From: Candidatus Thiodiazotropha sp. (ex Epidulcina cf. delphinae)
Lineage (GTDB): Bacteria > Pseudomonadota > Gammaproteobacteria > Chromatiales > Chromatiaceae
Assembly: GCA_025656455.1 (NCBI GenBank)
Contig: JAHXHS010000016.1
Location: forward strand, 1 to 64,000
Direction: 5' to 3'
Length of the DNA: 64,000 nt
Part shown: one piece after another, positions 27,479-37,707 of the stretch
How positions within the stretch are numbered: the stretch's first letter is position 1
Layout of the letters: each line of letters begins with the position of its first letter
Notes under the pieces: model-generated
Databases searched by the model: none
Told to the model about the DNA's origin: nothing
The model's input: the letters and a program-made list of their open reading frames with translations, nothing else
Made by a program: the position numbers and the translations under genes

Positions 27479-28781
27479 ACTCTTCCAACCTCTGTCCGAT
27501 CACCTCACTCAACTGCTCCCTCAGGGACGCGGATTGAAACCGCTCGACGATTTCATTGGCGAAACCCTGGCACAACAATCGCCTCGCCTGGCCTTCGTCG
27601 AAGCCCCGGGAGCGTAAATAGAATATTGCCTGGTCATCCAACTGGCCGATGCTCGCACCATGACTGCACTGCACGTCATCGGCATGGATCAGCAACTGGG
27701 GCTTAGCGTCGACCTCGGCCCTGCGGGAGAGCATCAGGTTGGCGTTACTCAGGTGGGCATTGCTTCCCTGAGCCTGTTCGCGCACCTGGATCAGACCATC
27801 GAAAACCGCTTTTCCCCCACCATGCAGGATACCTTTGAAGTTCTCTCGGCTGTCGCAGTACGGCACCGCATGATCCAGGTCGAGGTGGAAATCGGTTAGC
27901 TGGCCCTCTCCTGCCAGATAGAGGCCGTCGAGTTCGCAGTTGGCGCCAGGTTCGGCGAAACGGCAGTGAACCCTGGTGCGCGACCAGGCACCGCCGACCG
28001 CGGCATTGACCCCCTGATAATCCGCTTCACCCTGCAGGCCCAGGTGGATGTCGCACAGATGGTAGGCCTGAGCGCTCTCCTGTTGTATCCGCTGGTGGAC
28101 CAGGCTCGCCCGCTCCGCCAGGGTGATTTCGCACACCAGATTGTTGAAATAGGCCGTTTCGCCGTCCATCGCCAGATAACGCTCCACCAGATTGGCGGAG
28201 GCGTCCGCTTCCAACATCACCAGATGGCGGGGGCACATGGCGCGTCCCGTCGCGCCTTTGCCGGCCAGATGCAATAGTTCGATAGGCTGTTGCACAGTGA
28301 CGCCGGCGGAAACACGAATCACCGCGCCATCCTGTAGGGCCGCTAAATTCAACGCTTCGAAACCGTGATCGCCCAACCCGGAGAGTGAGCCCACCGCCTC
28401 AAGCACCTGCCTGTCGCCGACAGCCATGGCCTCGCGCAAACTGCCGACCCTGACCCCCACTAACCCGGTATCGGAGAGATCGGCTTGATAGAGACCGTCG
28501 ACGAATACCAGGCGCGCCGCCGTCGGTTCCCGGAGAAACCGGCGCATCACCGCATGCCGGGGAAACGCATCAAACCTGTCCGTCAACTCAAAACCCTGTC
28601 GCATCAGACCCTCGATACCGGTGTAACGCCACGCTTCGGTACGGGAATGGGGAAAACCGAGTTCCGCAAAATGCCTCACCGCCGCCTGCCGCCGACCGGT
28701 GAGCCAGTCTCCATCTGACCCATGCCGACTGTCGATATAGCGCATTGCTGTCTGCTGGTAATGACGAATCAGCTGATTCAT
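27477..28781 (-). CDS. sufD: SufD subunit of the SufBCD scaffold
   Basis: SufD pairs with SufB on the SufC ATPase dimer to build Fe-S clusters. The 434-residue length is normal. SufD features include RTEAWRYTGIEGL near the N-terminus, the beta-helix core, and the C-terminal SNANLMLSRRAEVDAKPQLLIHADDVQCSHGASIGQLDD with the family-conserved cysteine and histidine. The ATG overlaps the sufC stop as ATGA, so translation is probably coupled. Confidence 0.95.
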   Translation of the reverse strand: MNQLIRHYQQTAMRYIDSRHGSDGDWLTGRRQAAVRHFAELGFPHSRTEAWRYTGIEGLMRQGFELTDRFDAFPRHAVMRRFLREPTAARLVFVDGLYQADLSDTGLVGVRVGSLREAMAVGDRQVLEAVGSLSGLGDHGFEALNLAALQDGAVIRVSAGVTVQQPIELLHLAGKGATGRAMCPRHLVMLEADASANLVERYLAMDGETAYFNNLVCEITLAERASLVHQRIQQESAQAYHLCDIHLGLQGEADYQGVNAAVGGAWSRTRVHCRFAEPGANCELDGLYLAGEGQLTDFHLDLDHAVPYCDSRENFKGILHGGGKAVFDGLIQVREQAQGSNAHLSNANLMLSRRAEVDAKPQLLIHADDVQCSHGASIGQLDDQAIFYLRSRGFDEGQARRLLCQGFANEIVERFQSASLREQLSEVIGQRLEE

Positions 28782-29530
28782 GCGGCGACCTCATCCAACA
28801 ACCAGCCATAACCCTTTGCCTCGAGCTCTCGTGCAAGCTCCATGCCGCCGGAACGGACGATGCGCCCCTCGGCCAGAACATGCACGTGATCGGGCTCGAG
28901 ATAGTCGAGCAGACGTTGATAATGGGTCACCACAATCATCGCCCGTTGCGGCGAACGCAACCTGTTGACACCGTCGGCCACGCTGCGCAGGGCATCGATA
29001 TCCAACCCGGAGTCGGTCTCGTCCAGGATCGCCAAAAGAGGTTCAAGGAGGGCCATTTGCAGGATTTCGTTGCGCTTCTTCTCACCACCGGAGAATCCCG
29101 CATTGACCGAGCGTTTCAACAGCCTCTCGTCGAGTTTCACCAGTTTCGCCTTCTCTCGCACCAATTTCATGAACGAGACCGCATCCATCGCCTCCTTGCC
29201 CTGGGACTTGCGCCTGGTATTCATCGCCTCCCTCATGAAGATCATATTGTTGACCCCGGGGAGTTCCATCGGGTACTGCATAGCGAGAAACAGACCCTGC
29301 CGAGCTCGTTCCTCGATCTCCATCTCCAGCAGATCCCGCCCCATATAATGGACTTCGCCATCGGTCACCGTATAGCCGTCCCGCCCCGCCAGAATATGCG
29401 CCAGGGTGCTTTTACCGGAGCCGTTGGGCCCCATCACCGCATGCACCTCCCCCGCCCTGACCTCCAAATCGACGCCTTTCAGAATCGCCTTACCGTCGAC
29501 ACTGGCGCTCAAATGCTTAATCGATAACAT
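28778..29530 (-). CDS. sufC: SufC ATPase of the SufBCD complex
   Basis: SufC is an ABC-type ATPase driving conformational changes in SufBCD. Motifs are all present: Walker A GPNGSGKST near residue 35, the ABC signature FSGGEKKR near 145, Walker B LAILDETDSGLD near 170, and the switch histidine in MIVVTHYQRLL. I use the ATG at 29530, eight bases after GAGG; the frame also opens with a TTG two codons earlier. It is separated from sufB by a palindromic element and overlaps sufD. Confidence 0.95.
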   Translation of the reverse strand: MLSIKHLSASVDGKAILKGVDLEVRAGEVHAVMGPNGSGKSTLAHILAGRDGYTVTDGEVHYMGRDLLEMEIEERARQGLFLAMQYPMELPGVNNMIFMREAMNTRRKSQGKEAMDAVSFMKLVREKAKLVKLDERLLKRSVNAGFSGGEKKRNEILQMALLEPLLAILDETDSGLDIDALRSVADGVNRLRSPQRAMIVVTHYQRLLDYLEPDHVHVLAEGRIVRSGGMELARELEAKGYGWLLDEVAA

Positions 29531-29547
29531 CGCCAAAACCTCTTTAC

Positions 29548-29672
29548 TTAATTTTGAATTTTGAATGTTGAATTTTGAATTTCGGTGCTCGCTTCGCTCG
29601 CGAACTATTCAAAAAAACCGTGCGCATAGCGCACTCATCCCATTCAAAATTCAACATTCAAAATTCATAATT
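29548..29672. repeat. Palindromic element between sufB and sufC
   Basis: Left arm TTTTGAATTTTGAATGTTG, right arm ATTCAAAATTCAACATTC; inner hairpins include CGGTGCTCGCTTCGCTCG and GTGCGCATAGCGCAC. It is a close relative of the element at 27361-27478 (both end GCGCACTCAT then the right arm). It occupies the entire sufB-sufC gap, so the operon transcript would carry a strong stem here. Confidence 0.7.
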
Positions 29673-31116
29673 ACCCCACCGCGCCTTCCAGACTCACGGC
29701 AAGCAGCTTCTGTGCCTCGACCGCGAACTCCATGGGCAGTTCGTTGAATACCTGTTTGCAGAATCCGTTGATGATCATCGATACCGCATCCTCTTGCGAC
29801 AAGCCTCGCTGCCGGCAGTAGAAGAGCTGCTCTTCGCTCACCTTCGAGGTGGTCGCCTCATGCTCTACCTTGGCCGTGGGATTCTTTACCTCGATATAGG
29901 GAAAGGTGTGGGCGGCACAACGATCGCCGATCAACAAGGAGTCGCATTGGGAATGATTGCGGGCATTCTCGGCCTTGGCCGCCACTCGCACCAGACCACG
30001 ATAGGCATTGCTGCCGTGCATGGCCGAAATACCCTTGGAGACAATGGTGCTACGGCTGTTTTCACCCAGATGGATCATCTTGGTGCCGGTATCCGCCTGC
30101 TGGTGCCCTTTGGTCACCGCCACGGAGTAGAATTCGCCAACCGTATCCTTGCCACGCAGGATACAGCTGGGATATTTCCAGGTTACCGCAGAACCGGTCT
30201 CCACCTGGGTCCAGGAGATATGCGAGCGATCACCGTGACACTCACCCCGCTTGGTAACGAAATTGTAGATGCCGCCACGCCCTTGGTCGTCCCCTGGATA
30301 CCAGTTTTGCACGGTGGAGTATTTGATCCGCGCATCCTCCATCGCCACCAATTCCACCACCGCCGCATGCAACTGGTTCTCGTCGCGCATCGGCGCCGTG
30401 CAGCCCTCCAGATAGCTGACCCGACTCCCTGCCTCGGCAACGATCAGGGTGCGCTCGAACTGACCGGTCTTCGCCTCGTTGATGCGAAAATAGGTCGAGA
30501 GCTCCATCGGGCAGCTCACCCCCTTGGGGATATAGACGAAGGTCCCGTCGCTGAAGACCGCGCTGTTGAGGGCTGCGAAGAAATTATCCTTATGGGGCAC
30601 CACCGAACCCATGTACTGACGCACCAGGTCGGGATACTCGCGTACTGCCTCAGACATGGCGCAGAAAATCACCCCAGCCTCTGCCAGGGTCTCGCGAAAG
30701 GTGGTGGCCACCGAAACACTGTCAAACACCGCATCCACCGCCACCCCGGCCAGGGTCTTCTGCTCTTCGATGGGGATCCCCAGTTTCTCGTAAGTGGCCA
30801 GCAGTTCGGGATCGACCTCGTCCAGACTGGCCAGCTGTGGCTTCTTTTTCGGCGAAGAGAAGTAGGAGATGGCCTGAAAATCGATCGGCGGATGCCTGAC
30901 GGCCGCCCACTCGGGCTCCCGCATGGTCAACCAGTAACGATAGGCCGTCAGGCGCTTCTCCAGCATCCACGCCGGCTCACCCTTGCGCGATGAAATGGTG
31001 CGAATCACTGCCTCGTCCAGGCCAGGCGGCAAGGTATCCGACTCGATTTGAGTCACGAAACCCTGGGCATACTCCCCACCCATGAGCGCTTCTACTTCGG
31101 TATTGGACGATCCCAT
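29671..31116 (-). CDS. sufB: SufB subunit of the SufBCD scaffold
   Basis: SufB is the main scaffold on which the Fe-S cluster forms. The 481-residue protein (start ATG at 31116, GGAG seven bases upstream) has the typical segments [80 protein letters not shown] and [15 protein letters not shown]. The frame is open upstream to a GTG at 31263, but that stretch has no SufB similarity. An IscR-type site and promoter lie upstream. It is the first gene of the operon. Confidence 0.95.
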   Translation of the reverse strand: MGSSNTEVEALMGGEYAQGFVTQIESDTLPPGLDEAVIRTISSRKGEPAWMLEKRLTAYRYWLTMREPEWAAVRHPPIDFQAISYFSSPKKKPQLASLDEVDPELLATYEKLGIPIEEQKTLAGVAVDAVFDSVSVATTFRETLAEAGVIFCAMSEAVREYPDLVRQYMGSVVPHKDNFFAALNSAVFSDGTFVYIPKGVSCPMELSTYFRINEAKTGQFERTLIVAEAGSRVSYLEGCTAPMRDENQLHAAVVELVAMEDARIKYSTVQNWYPGDDQGRGGIYNFVTKRGECHGDRSHISWTQVETGSAVTWKYPSCILRGKDTVGEFYSVAVTKGHQQADTGTKMIHLGENSRSTIVSKGISAMHGSNAYRGLVRVAAKAENARNHSQCDSLLIGDRCAAHTFPYIEVKNPTAKVEHEATTSKVSEEQLFYCRQRGLSQEDAVSMIINGFCKQVFNELPMEFAVEAQKLLAVSLEGAVG

Positions 31117-31300
31117 GAAATGACTCCGATTAACCCGCATCCGCAACCATGCCCTGGATGATGTGCTGGGTGTTATCAACCCGATCTGAACGACTGCCGC
31201 GTGGCCAGCATCCACGGTGAAACAACCGATCATTTGCTTGCCATTGGCCACCCAGTCGGCCACTGAAAATCTATAACATAGTAATATAGTCAGGTATTAA
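31117..31300 (-). promoter_or_regulatory. suf operon control region with IscR type-1-like site
   Basis: On the minus strand, 31297-31273 begins ATACCTGACT, a perfect match to the left half of the E. coli IscR type-1 consensus (ATASYYGACT), and the right half ends GTTAT, only partly matching. A TTGCAA and a TATATT about 15 bases apart overlap the site and could be the -35/-10, so binding would block transcription. The remaining 150 bases form a long leader to sufB with no recognisable regulator gene. No iscR or sufR gene is in the window. Confidence 0.5.
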
Positions 31301-31466
31301 GATTTGCAAGCGTCTTTCCCAACCGGTTTTCAGGGAAATTATTCCATGAAAATGCTCAAGGAATGGATAATTCCGCTTGATAATCAATGACTAATAAAAG
31401 CAGTACGCAGAATTTGAAGCTCTTCTCTACCCCATGCGAACGAGGGTTTCCCGGGCGCTTCGAAGG

Positions 31467-32162
31467 TCACTGCTCTAGGATCGATTTCACCCCATCCGAA
31501 ATCAAACGTTCGTAGTGGAATTTATTCTTGCCGTCGATGGAGACGCCCAACCCGCTCATCATGGTGAATAGATCGTCGATAATGATTTCGGAGATATGCT
31601 GTCCGTCCTGAAGGGAACTTTCCAGATCATTGTTCATCGCCAACATGCAGGCAAGGGCGCCGATGACATTCAGCATATCCCCCTCGCCATCCGGGGAAGG
31701 CCTCGGTTTGGCCGTCTCTTCCTCTCCCAAACCGGTATGAATGCCGTACAGATCGTAGATGCGCCTTATATCCGAGCGGTGGAAGCAGAGGCTCTTCGGA
31801 TAGTTGTACTCATTCTCCCCCTGTCCCATATCCGCCCCTACAAGGAGTTCATCGTCGAAGACCAGAAACTTCTGCAACAGATCCTCTCTCACTTCACCGT
31901 TGATGACGAGATGGCGGTCGATAAGGGCGCTGCTGCAAGTCACCGGCATCCCCCGTTTGAGTTCGTTCACGTCCGCTTGATAGAGCCTGATATAACCATC
32001 TACATAGACCCGCTCAAAGGATCGCTCCTCCACCTCCACGGAGGCGAATCCCGAAAAGTGGAAGTAGATCTCCTCTATCTCACGCAGGACTTTTTCGTCG
32101 CCCACCTGCTTACACGCGTCATCCCAACTATAGAAAACCGCTTCGTCTTTCACGATTGACAT
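31467..32162 (-). CDS. Acidic hypothetical protein
   Basis: I do not recognise this 231-residue protein. The ATG at 32162 has AAGGA seven bases upstream; a longer frame starting at 32201 lacks one. It has no signal peptide or membrane helix. It is acidic, with a mixed alpha/beta N-terminal part (SVEVEERSFERVYVDGYIRLY), a Gly/Glu/Pro-rich linker (ETAKPRPSPDGEGDM, about 158-172) and a helical C-terminal third (LNVIGALACMLAMNN, IIIDDLFTMMSGLG). It lies between the suf operon and sdaA with its own spacing on both sides, so it is probably a single gene. No function can be assigned. Confidence 0.7.
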   Translation of the reverse strand: MSIVKDEAVFYSWDDACKQVGDEKVLREIEEIYFHFSGFASVEVEERSFERVYVDGYIRLYQADVNELKRGMPVTCSSALIDRHLVINGEVREDLLQKFLVFDDELLVGADMGQGENEYNYPKSLCFHRSDIRRIYDLYGIHTGLGEEETAKPRPSPDGEGDMLNVIGALACMLAMNNDLESSLQDGQHISEIIIDDLFTMMSGLGVSIDGKNKFHYERLISDGVKSILEQ

Positions 32163-32290
32163 GCTGCGTCCTTCTCCATCTCGTTCGAACACTTGCGGCA
32201 TTTCCCAGATCCGCTAGAAGAACTATTCATTTTAAACGCTCTGCGAATTTTCGAAAAAGATAAAATGAGACGGGATCGGCAAGATTTGCA

Positions 32291-33667
32291 TCAACATTCA
32301 ACCAGATTGACCGCCAACCCGCCCCTGGAGGTCTCTTTATATTTGGTCTGCATGTCGGCTCCCGTCTCTCGCATGGTCTTTATCACCTTATCCAGCGAGA
32401 CAAAGTGGGATCCGTCTCCCCGCAGGGCCAGGCGCGCCGCATTGATGGCCTTCACGGCGCCCATTGCATTTCGTTCGATACAGGGCACCTGCACCAGGCC
32501 ACCCACCGGATCGCAGGTCAGCCCCAGATTGTGCTCCATACCGATCTCGGCGGCATTCTCGACTTGTCGAGGCGTACCGCCCAACACCTCGGTCAGCGCC
32601 CCGGCCGCCATGGAGCAGGCCGCGCCCACCTCTCCCTGACATCCCACCTCGGCGCCTGAGATCGAGGCATTGACCTTGTAGAGAATGCCGATGGCCCCGG
32701 CACAGAGCAGAAAACGCATCACGCCCTCTTCGCTGGCGCCCGGCGAAAAGCGCCAATAGTAGTGCATTACCGCGGGTATGACCCCGGCAGCGCCATTGGT
32801 CGGGGCGGTCACTATCCGGCCTCCGGCGGCATTCTCTTCGTTGACCGCCAGGGCGAATAGATTGACCCAGTCCATGGTGCCCAACGGAACCCGGTTGAGT
32901 TCAGACTCGTTACGCAGTTGGCGATACAGCCTCGGGGCGCGCCGCTTGACCTTGAGTCCGCCCGGCAGCACCCCCTCGGTGGCGCAACCCGACTCGACAG
33001 ATTGCTGCATGACCCGCCAGATCCTCATCAGACCGTCGCGTATCGCCTGCTCATCGCGCCATGCTTTTTCATTCTCGAACATCAGCTGGCTGATGGAGAG
33101 TCCGTACTCCTCAGACAGCGCCAACAGCTCCTCGCCGCTGCTGAACGGATAGTTGAGGGGGGTCTTGTCCTCGACCGTAAGCAGTTCTCCCTGGGCGTTC
33201 TCCTGTACTACGAATCCTCCGCCCACCGAATAGAAACGCTGTTGTTGCAACGACTCGCCGTTGGCGTCCAGGGCACTGAAATACATACCGTTGGTGTGAT
33301 AGCTCAACTGCTTGCGCCGGTGGAACAGCAGATCCTTTTCGGCATCGAAATTCAGTGATTTCCCACCGAGAAGCGTTAGTCTTTTTTGTTCACGGATTGT
33401 CCCGATGCGCTGCGGTACGGTATCGACCGATACACTCGCAGGCTCTTCACCCATCAAGCCGAGCATTAGCGCTTTGTCCGTGCCATGCCCCTTTCCCGTC
33501 GCGCCCAGCGAACCGAACAGTTCGATACGCAAACGGGCCGTGGTCGCCAGTCGGCCGGATTCGTCCAAGCGCTGTATAAACAGCTTGGCCGCAAGCATCG
33601 GACCCACTGTGTGGGAGCTGGATGGACCAATGCCAATCTTGAAGAGATCGAACACGCTAACCGCCAT
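32291..33667 (-). CDS. sdaA: L-serine ammonia-lyase, iron-sulfur dependent
   Basis: The enzyme converts L-serine to pyruvate and ammonia. The 458-residue single-chain (bacterial SdaA) form is complete: N-terminal [20 protein letters not shown], and the C-terminal catalytic domain with [17 protein letters not shown] and [17 protein letters not shown], which supply cysteines for the [4Fe-4S] cluster. GAGG lies eight bases before the ATG. The need for a labile cluster makes its closeness to the suf operon noteworthy, although the hypothetical gene lies between. A copy of the dispersed repeat lies upstream. Confidence 0.95.
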   Translation of the reverse strand: MAVSVFDLFKIGIGPSSSHTVGPMLAAKLFIQRLDESGRLATTARLRIELFGSLGATGKGHGTDKALMLGLMGEEPASVSVDTVPQRIGTIREQKRLTLLGGKSLNFDAEKDLLFHRRKQLSYHTNGMYFSALDANGESLQQQRFYSVGGGFVVQENAQGELLTVEDKTPLNYPFSSGEELLALSEEYGLSISQLMFENEKAWRDEQAIRDGLMRIWRVMQQSVESGCATEGVLPGGLKVKRRAPRLYRQLRNESELNRVPLGTMDWVNLFALAVNEENAAGGRIVTAPTNGAAGVIPAVMHYYWRFSPGASEEGVMRFLLCAGAIGILYKVNASISGAEVGCQGEVGAACSMAAGALTEVLGGTPRQVENAAEIGMEHNLGLTCDPVGGLVQVPCIERNAMGAVKAINAARLALRGDGSHFVSLDKVIKTMRETGADMQTKYKETSRGGLAVNLVEC

Positions 33668-33734
33668 CAGGGATACCTCTTACCCGGACCGGGATGCCGG
33701 GGCTTCAATATAGCAGAAGTTACACTTGAAATTA

Positions 33735-33764
33735 GTCCGCAAATTAACGCGAATTAACGCAAAT
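33735..33764. repeat. Dispersed 30-base repeat, copy 3
   Basis: GTCCGCAAATTAACGCG continuing to AATTAACGCAAAT is in the same orientation as 42601-42630, with three differences. It lies between sdaA and the bacteriohemerythrin gene. Confidence 0.7.
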
Positions 33765-33838
33765 GGATCTATCTCAGAAACATTGCCCGGTGATTGAAGA
33801 CTATCAAGACGCCGTGGAGGACGGATATTTCATCCGGG

Positions 33839-34252
33839 TTATCGCCGTTCCATATAGCGTGCAATTGCCTGATCGCTGTCAATGACATGATCGATCAACC
33901 AGTGTTTGAGGGATTTCAGGGTTTCGAGATCGAATGCTCTTTTTCCCGCTTCGATCTCTCTGATGAGCACCCTGAGTTCCGCCTGCAACAAGGCATGCTC
34001 ACGGTGATGACTCACCCGGGCGGGATAGTCATGTTCGAGCATGAATGCCTCCTCATCCCTAAAATGGCGCCGGGTCTCTTCCTGGAGTTTCAACACAAGG
34101 TCCATCGCGTCACTCCCGTTAGCGAAGGGCTGTTGCGACGTATCCAGTGAAGCTGCGATCCTGTTCACCAGATCCACCAGCTCCAGATGTTGCTGATCGA
34201 TCAGACCTATCCCGAGAAACCAGTCGTCACGCCACTCAAGAAATGCTTTCAT
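33839..34252 (-). CDS. Bacteriohemerythrin (di-iron oxygen-binding protein)
   Basis: The 137-residue single-domain protein binds O2 at a non-haem di-iron centre. The metal ligands can be followed: H in GLIDQQHLELVDLVN, the RRHFRDEEAFM pair (His and Glu), HHREHALL, and the C-terminal LKHWLIDHVIDSD with His and Asp. Length is typical. Roles proposed for such proteins are O2 storage or delivery and protection of oxygen-sensitive enzymes, which would suit a microaerophile. GGGAA precedes the ATG. It appears to be transcribed alone. Confidence 0.92.
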   Translation of the reverse strand: MKAFLEWRDDWFLGIGLIDQQHLELVDLVNRIAASLDTSQQPFANGSDAMDLVLKLQEETRRHFRDEEAFMLEHDYPARVSHHREHALLQAELRVLIREIEAGKRAFDLETLKSLKHWLIDHVIDSDQAIARYMERR

Positions 34253-34375
34253 CGATAGATTCCCGAATCGTCACATTCGAAGTGCTCCTGCTATCCCCAA
34301 TATTGCACTAAACCGGCACAAATCAAGTCCATGACAGCCGCAACAGGGAAAAACCGTGAATTTGTCCGGTCGGGG

Positions 34376-35275
34376 TTAATACCCGCCTGGATGGGGAGAC
34401 TGTTTTCCCAGCCGGATGAATTGTCGTAGATAGGGGATATCGGCGTCTTCACCACGAAAGGCCGCATAGAGCTTGCGCCGGACCCCAGCCTTGCCGAGAC
34501 GCACCGATCTCAGCGGCAGCTCGCGGCTCACCCGGTCCGCCAACCATCCGGGCAAGGCGCATACCCCGCGATCGAAACTCACCAACTGCAACATGATCTC
34601 AATGGATTCGATCTGCTTGTGTCTGCCTGGCCTGACAGCGGCCGGCCAAAGAAACCGGGTCAGAATATCCAGCCGCTGCGGCTCTACCGGAAAAGTGATC
34701 AGGGTCTCCCGGGCCAAATGCTCCGGCTCCACCCAGGCGCGTTCACCCAGGGGGTGCGAATCCGCCACCAGCAGGACCAGCTCATAGTCGAACAGGGACT
34801 CATAGCCCAGTCCGGGATGATCGACCCTGTCCGGCGTGATCAGCATATCGATATGGCGATTCGACAACCCTTCGATGCCGGTGAATTTGAATTGATGAAA
34901 GATATCCACCTCCACATCCGCAGCTGTTTTCAGGTACTCGGCCATGACCCCGGTCAACCACTCGTAACAGGGATAGCACTCCACCCCGATGCGCAATATC
35001 CCCTGTTTACCCTCTGCGTAGGCCTTGAGTGTCCGTTCGCTCTGCTCAAGCAGGGGCAGGATCTTTTTCGCAGCCGCCAGCAGATGATCCCCCGCCCGGG
35101 TCAGCCTCAACCTTCGCCCCTCCTTCTCCCAGATGGGGATACCCAGCTTTTTTTCCAGATGGCGTATTTGGTGTGACAGCGCGGACTGGCTCAGACAGAG
35201 GGCGTTGGCGGCCTCTGTCAAGGTCCCATGGCGCTTAAGCGCAGCCACGATCCTGAGATGAATCGGTTCGATCAT
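34376..35275 (-). CDS. metR: MetR, LysR-type activator of methionine biosynthesis
   Basis: The 299-residue protein has an N-terminal LysR winged HTH (LTEAANALCLSQSALSHQIRHLEKKLG, residues 19-45) and a periplasmic-binding-protein-like effector domain (about 90-295); GVECYPCYEWLTGVM and VDIFHQFKFTGIEGLSNRHIDMLITPD are typical of MetR, which uses homocysteine as co-activator. It is divergent from metE with 102 bases between the starts, the classical arrangement for mutual control. The intergenic TGAGTAAATCTCA is a likely binding site. Confidence 0.93.
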   Translation of the reverse strand: MIEPIHLRIVAALKRHGTLTEAANALCLSQSALSHQIRHLEKKLGIPIWEKEGRRLRLTRAGDHLLAAAKKILPLLEQSERTLKAYAEGKQGILRIGVECYPCYEWLTGVMAEYLKTAADVEVDIFHQFKFTGIEGLSNRHIDMLITPDRVDHPGLGYESLFDYELVLLVADSHPLGERAWVEPEHLARETLITFPVEPQRLDILTRFLWPAAVRPGRHKQIESIEIMLQLVSFDRGVCALPGWLADRVSRELPLRSVRLGKAGVRRKLYAAFRGEDADIPYLRQFIRLGKQSPHPGGY

Positions 35276-35377
35276 TTATGAGTAAATCTCATGAATATTA
35301 AGAAAAACATCATTATATTTTCATGGTTCAACAAAATACAATCCCGCTTACCATTCATATCGGACAAGGCAAGGACC
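35276..35377. promoter_or_regulatory. metR-metE divergent control region
   Basis: TGAGTAAATCTCA (35279-35291) is a perfect dyad of the TGA-N7-TCA type and resembles the E. coli MetR box (TGAA-N5-TTCA). It lies directly at the metR start, so it could serve auto-repression. A GAAAAACATCATTATATTTT stretch offers an AT-rich promoter for metE. No cobalamin or SAM riboswitch structure is visible in the short leader. Confidence 0.5.
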
Positions 35378-37702
35378 ATGGCTACCACGCACAACCTGGG
35401 ATTCCCGCGCATCGGCGCCAAGCGGCAGTTGAAATTCGCTCTCGAGGCCTATTGGCGGGGCGATTTCAATGAAGCGGATCTGCAACAGGCCGCGGCACTG
35501 CGACGGCAGGAGAGTTGGCAGTTTCAGCACCATCTGGACTGGCAGACGGTCGGCGATTTTTCGCTCTACGATCATGTCCTCGACTGCAGTCTCATGCTGG
35601 GCAATCTGCCGCCCCGTTTTAGGCGAAACAGTGGTGTCACTCCCCTTGACAACTACTTTCGCGTAGCCCGAGGGCGTTCCACCGATGAGACGCCCCCCGC
35701 CGTGGCCGCTGAAATGACCAAGTGGTTCGATACCAACTACCACTACATCGTCCCCGAATTTCTCCGGGACACCCAGTTCCGCCTGCACCCCGACACGCTG
35801 CTCTCCCAGCTTGCGGAGGCCGGCGCAGACGGTCATCAGGTCAAACCGGTCATCCTGGGTCCGGTCACCTACCTCTGGTTGGGCAAGAACAAGGATGGCG
35901 GTAACAGACTCGATCTGCTGGAAAGACTACTGCCGGTCTATGATGAGCTGCTGACCAGGCTTGCCGAGGCCGGGGCGGAGTGGGTGCAGATCGACGAGCC
36001 GATTCTGGTGACGGAACTTCCGGCGGCATGGCAGCACGCCCTGCGCATGACCTATTATCAACTCCAAGCCTGTCCGGTGAAACTGCTGCTGACCACCTAT
36101 TTCGGGCAACTGCGGGAGAATCTGCAGTTGGCTTGCGAACTGCCGGTGGCCGGCCTGCATATCGACGCCTGCCGTCATAGGGACGAGGTCGAGCAGGTCA
36201 TCGATTGGCTGCCGACACATAAGAGCCTCTCCCTGGGCATCATCGATGGGCGCAATATCTGGAAGAGCGATCTACATGACTTGCTGGATTGGTTGGAACC
36301 CATCCACGCCCGTCTCAAGGCGCGTCTTTGGCTGGCTCCGTCATGCTCGCTGCTGCATCTGCCTGTCGACCTGGAGAGCGAAACCGAACTCGATGCCGAG
36401 ATCGGCGCCTGGCTCAGCTTTGCCCGGCAGAAGCTGATCGAGCTGCAGATAATCGCCACCGCTTTGAATCAAGGCCGTGAAGCGGTGGCGCAGGCGCTGT
36501 CGGACAACGTCGAATCGATATCGGCGAGACAGCAGTCGCAGCGGGCGCATAGACCGGCGGTTCACCAGCGCCTGGCCGGGATCACCCAGTCCATGGCGCA
36601 ACGCCAAAGTCCCTATGGGAGCCGCCGTCAGCGCCAACGCGAATCACTCCAACTACCGTTGTTCCCCACCACCACCATCGGTTCATTTCCGCAGACCACA
36701 CAGATCCGCCAATGCCGCCGTGACTATCGCAACGGCAGGATCACCGCGGATGCATACCGTGCCGCCATGCAGCAGGAGATAGCCTATTGCATCAGGCAGC
36801 AGGAGACGATCGGGCTGGACGTACTGGCCCACGGCGAAGCGGAGCGCAACGACATGGTGGAGTACTTCGGCGAACAGCTCAACGGCTTCGCCTTCACCCG
36901 CCATGGCTGGGTGCAATCCTACGGTTCCCGTTGCGTGAAGCCGCCGATCATCTATGGCGATATCGAGCGCCCGAACAGCATCACCCTCGACTGGATCGGG
37001 TATGCCCAATCTCTCACCGAAAAGCCGGTAAAGGGCATGCTCACCGGCCCGGTAACCATGCTCAACTGGTCCTTTGTGCGGGACGATCAACCCCGGGCAA
37101 ACACCTGCCTGCAACTGGCCCTCGCCCTGCGCGACGAGGTGCTGGAGTTGGAGCAGGCGGGCATCCGCATCATCCAGATCGATGAAGCCGCCCTGCGGGA
37201 GGGACTGCCCCTAAGGCGCAGCGAATGGCATGCCTATCTCGATTGGGCGGTGCAGGCCTTCCGGATCACCGCCAACGGCGTGCAGGACGCTACCCAGATC
37301 CATACCCACATGTGCTATTCGGCGTTCAATGACATTATCGAGGCCATTGCCTCAATGGATGCGGATGTGATTACCATCGAGACCTCCCGCTCCGACATGG
37401 AGCTGCTGGATGTGTTCGAGGCGTTCGACTATCCCAATGAGATCGGCCCGGGCGTCTACGATATCCACACCCCGAACATCCCCGGCACGCAGAGCATACT
37501 GAAGCTGATGCAACAGGCGATGAAACGCATTCCCCCCGAGCGGTTGTGGATCAACCCGGACTGCGGTCTGAAGACCCGCCAGTGGCGGGAGGTGATCCCG
37601 GCCCTGGAAAACATGCTGCAGGCGGCCCGAATCCTGCGAGAAAAATCGCAACTTCATGAAAAATCCTCTAACATGGAGGCCACTTCTGAATCCTTAGGAT
37701 AA
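35378..37702 (+). CDS. metE: MetE, cobalamin-independent methionine synthase
   Basis: The enzyme transfers a methyl group from 5-methyltetrahydropteroyl-triglutamate to homocysteine. I start at the ATG at 35378 ([20 protein letters not shown], the conserved N-terminus), shortly after AAGGA, giving 774 residues; the frame opens 29 codons earlier without support. Zinc ligands are seen in [10 protein letters not shown] and [11 protein letters not shown], and the substrate segments TTIGSFPQT and [20 protein letters not shown] are intact. It is controlled by the divergent metR. A small membrane-protein gene starts five bases after its stop. Confidence 0.96.
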   Translation: MATTHNLGFPRIGAKRQLKFALEAYWRGDFNEADLQQAAALRRQESWQFQHHLDWQTVGDFSLYDHVLDCSLMLGNLPPRFRRNSGVTPLDNYFRVARGRSTDETPPAVAAEMTKWFDTNYHYIVPEFLRDTQFRLHPDTLLSQLAEAGADGHQVKPVILGPVTYLWLGKNKDGGNRLDLLERLLPVYDELLTRLAEAGAEWVQIDEPILVTELPAAWQHALRMTYYQLQACPVKLLLTTYFGQLRENLQLACELPVAGLHIDACRHRDEVEQVIDWLPTHKSLSLGIIDGRNIWKSDLHDLLDWLEPIHARLKARLWLAPSCSLLHLPVDLESETELDAEIGAWLSFARQKLIELQIIATALNQGREAVAQALSDNVESISARQQSQRAHRPAVHQRLAGITQSMAQRQSPYGSRRQRQRESLQLPLFPTTTIGSFPQTTQIRQCRRDYRNGRITADAYRAAMQQEIAYCIRQQETIGLDVLAHGEAERNDMVEYFGEQLNGFAFTRHGWVQSYGSRCVKPPIIYGDIERPNSITLDWIGYAQSLTEKPVKGMLTGPVTMLNWSFVRDDQPRANTCLQLALALRDEVLELEQAGIRIIQIDEAALREGLPLRRSEWHAYLDWAVQAFRITANGVQDATQIHTHMCYSAFNDIIEAIASMDADVITIETSRSDMELLDVFEAFDYPNEIGPGVYDIHTPNIPGTQSILKLMQQAMKRIPPERLWINPDCGLKTRQWREVIPALENMLQAARILREKSQLHEKSSNMEATSESLG

Positions 37703-37707
37703 TCCAC

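Noticed and set aside
31117-31263. N-terminal extension of SufB by 49 codons from a GTG
   Set aside because: No similarity to SufB proteins, no ribosome site, and a good GGAG lies before the ATG at 31116.
35276-35377. Riboswitch (cobalamin or SAM) ahead of metE
   Set aside because: The gap is about 100 bases and shared with a divergent gene; no conserved B12-box or SAM-box elements are visible.
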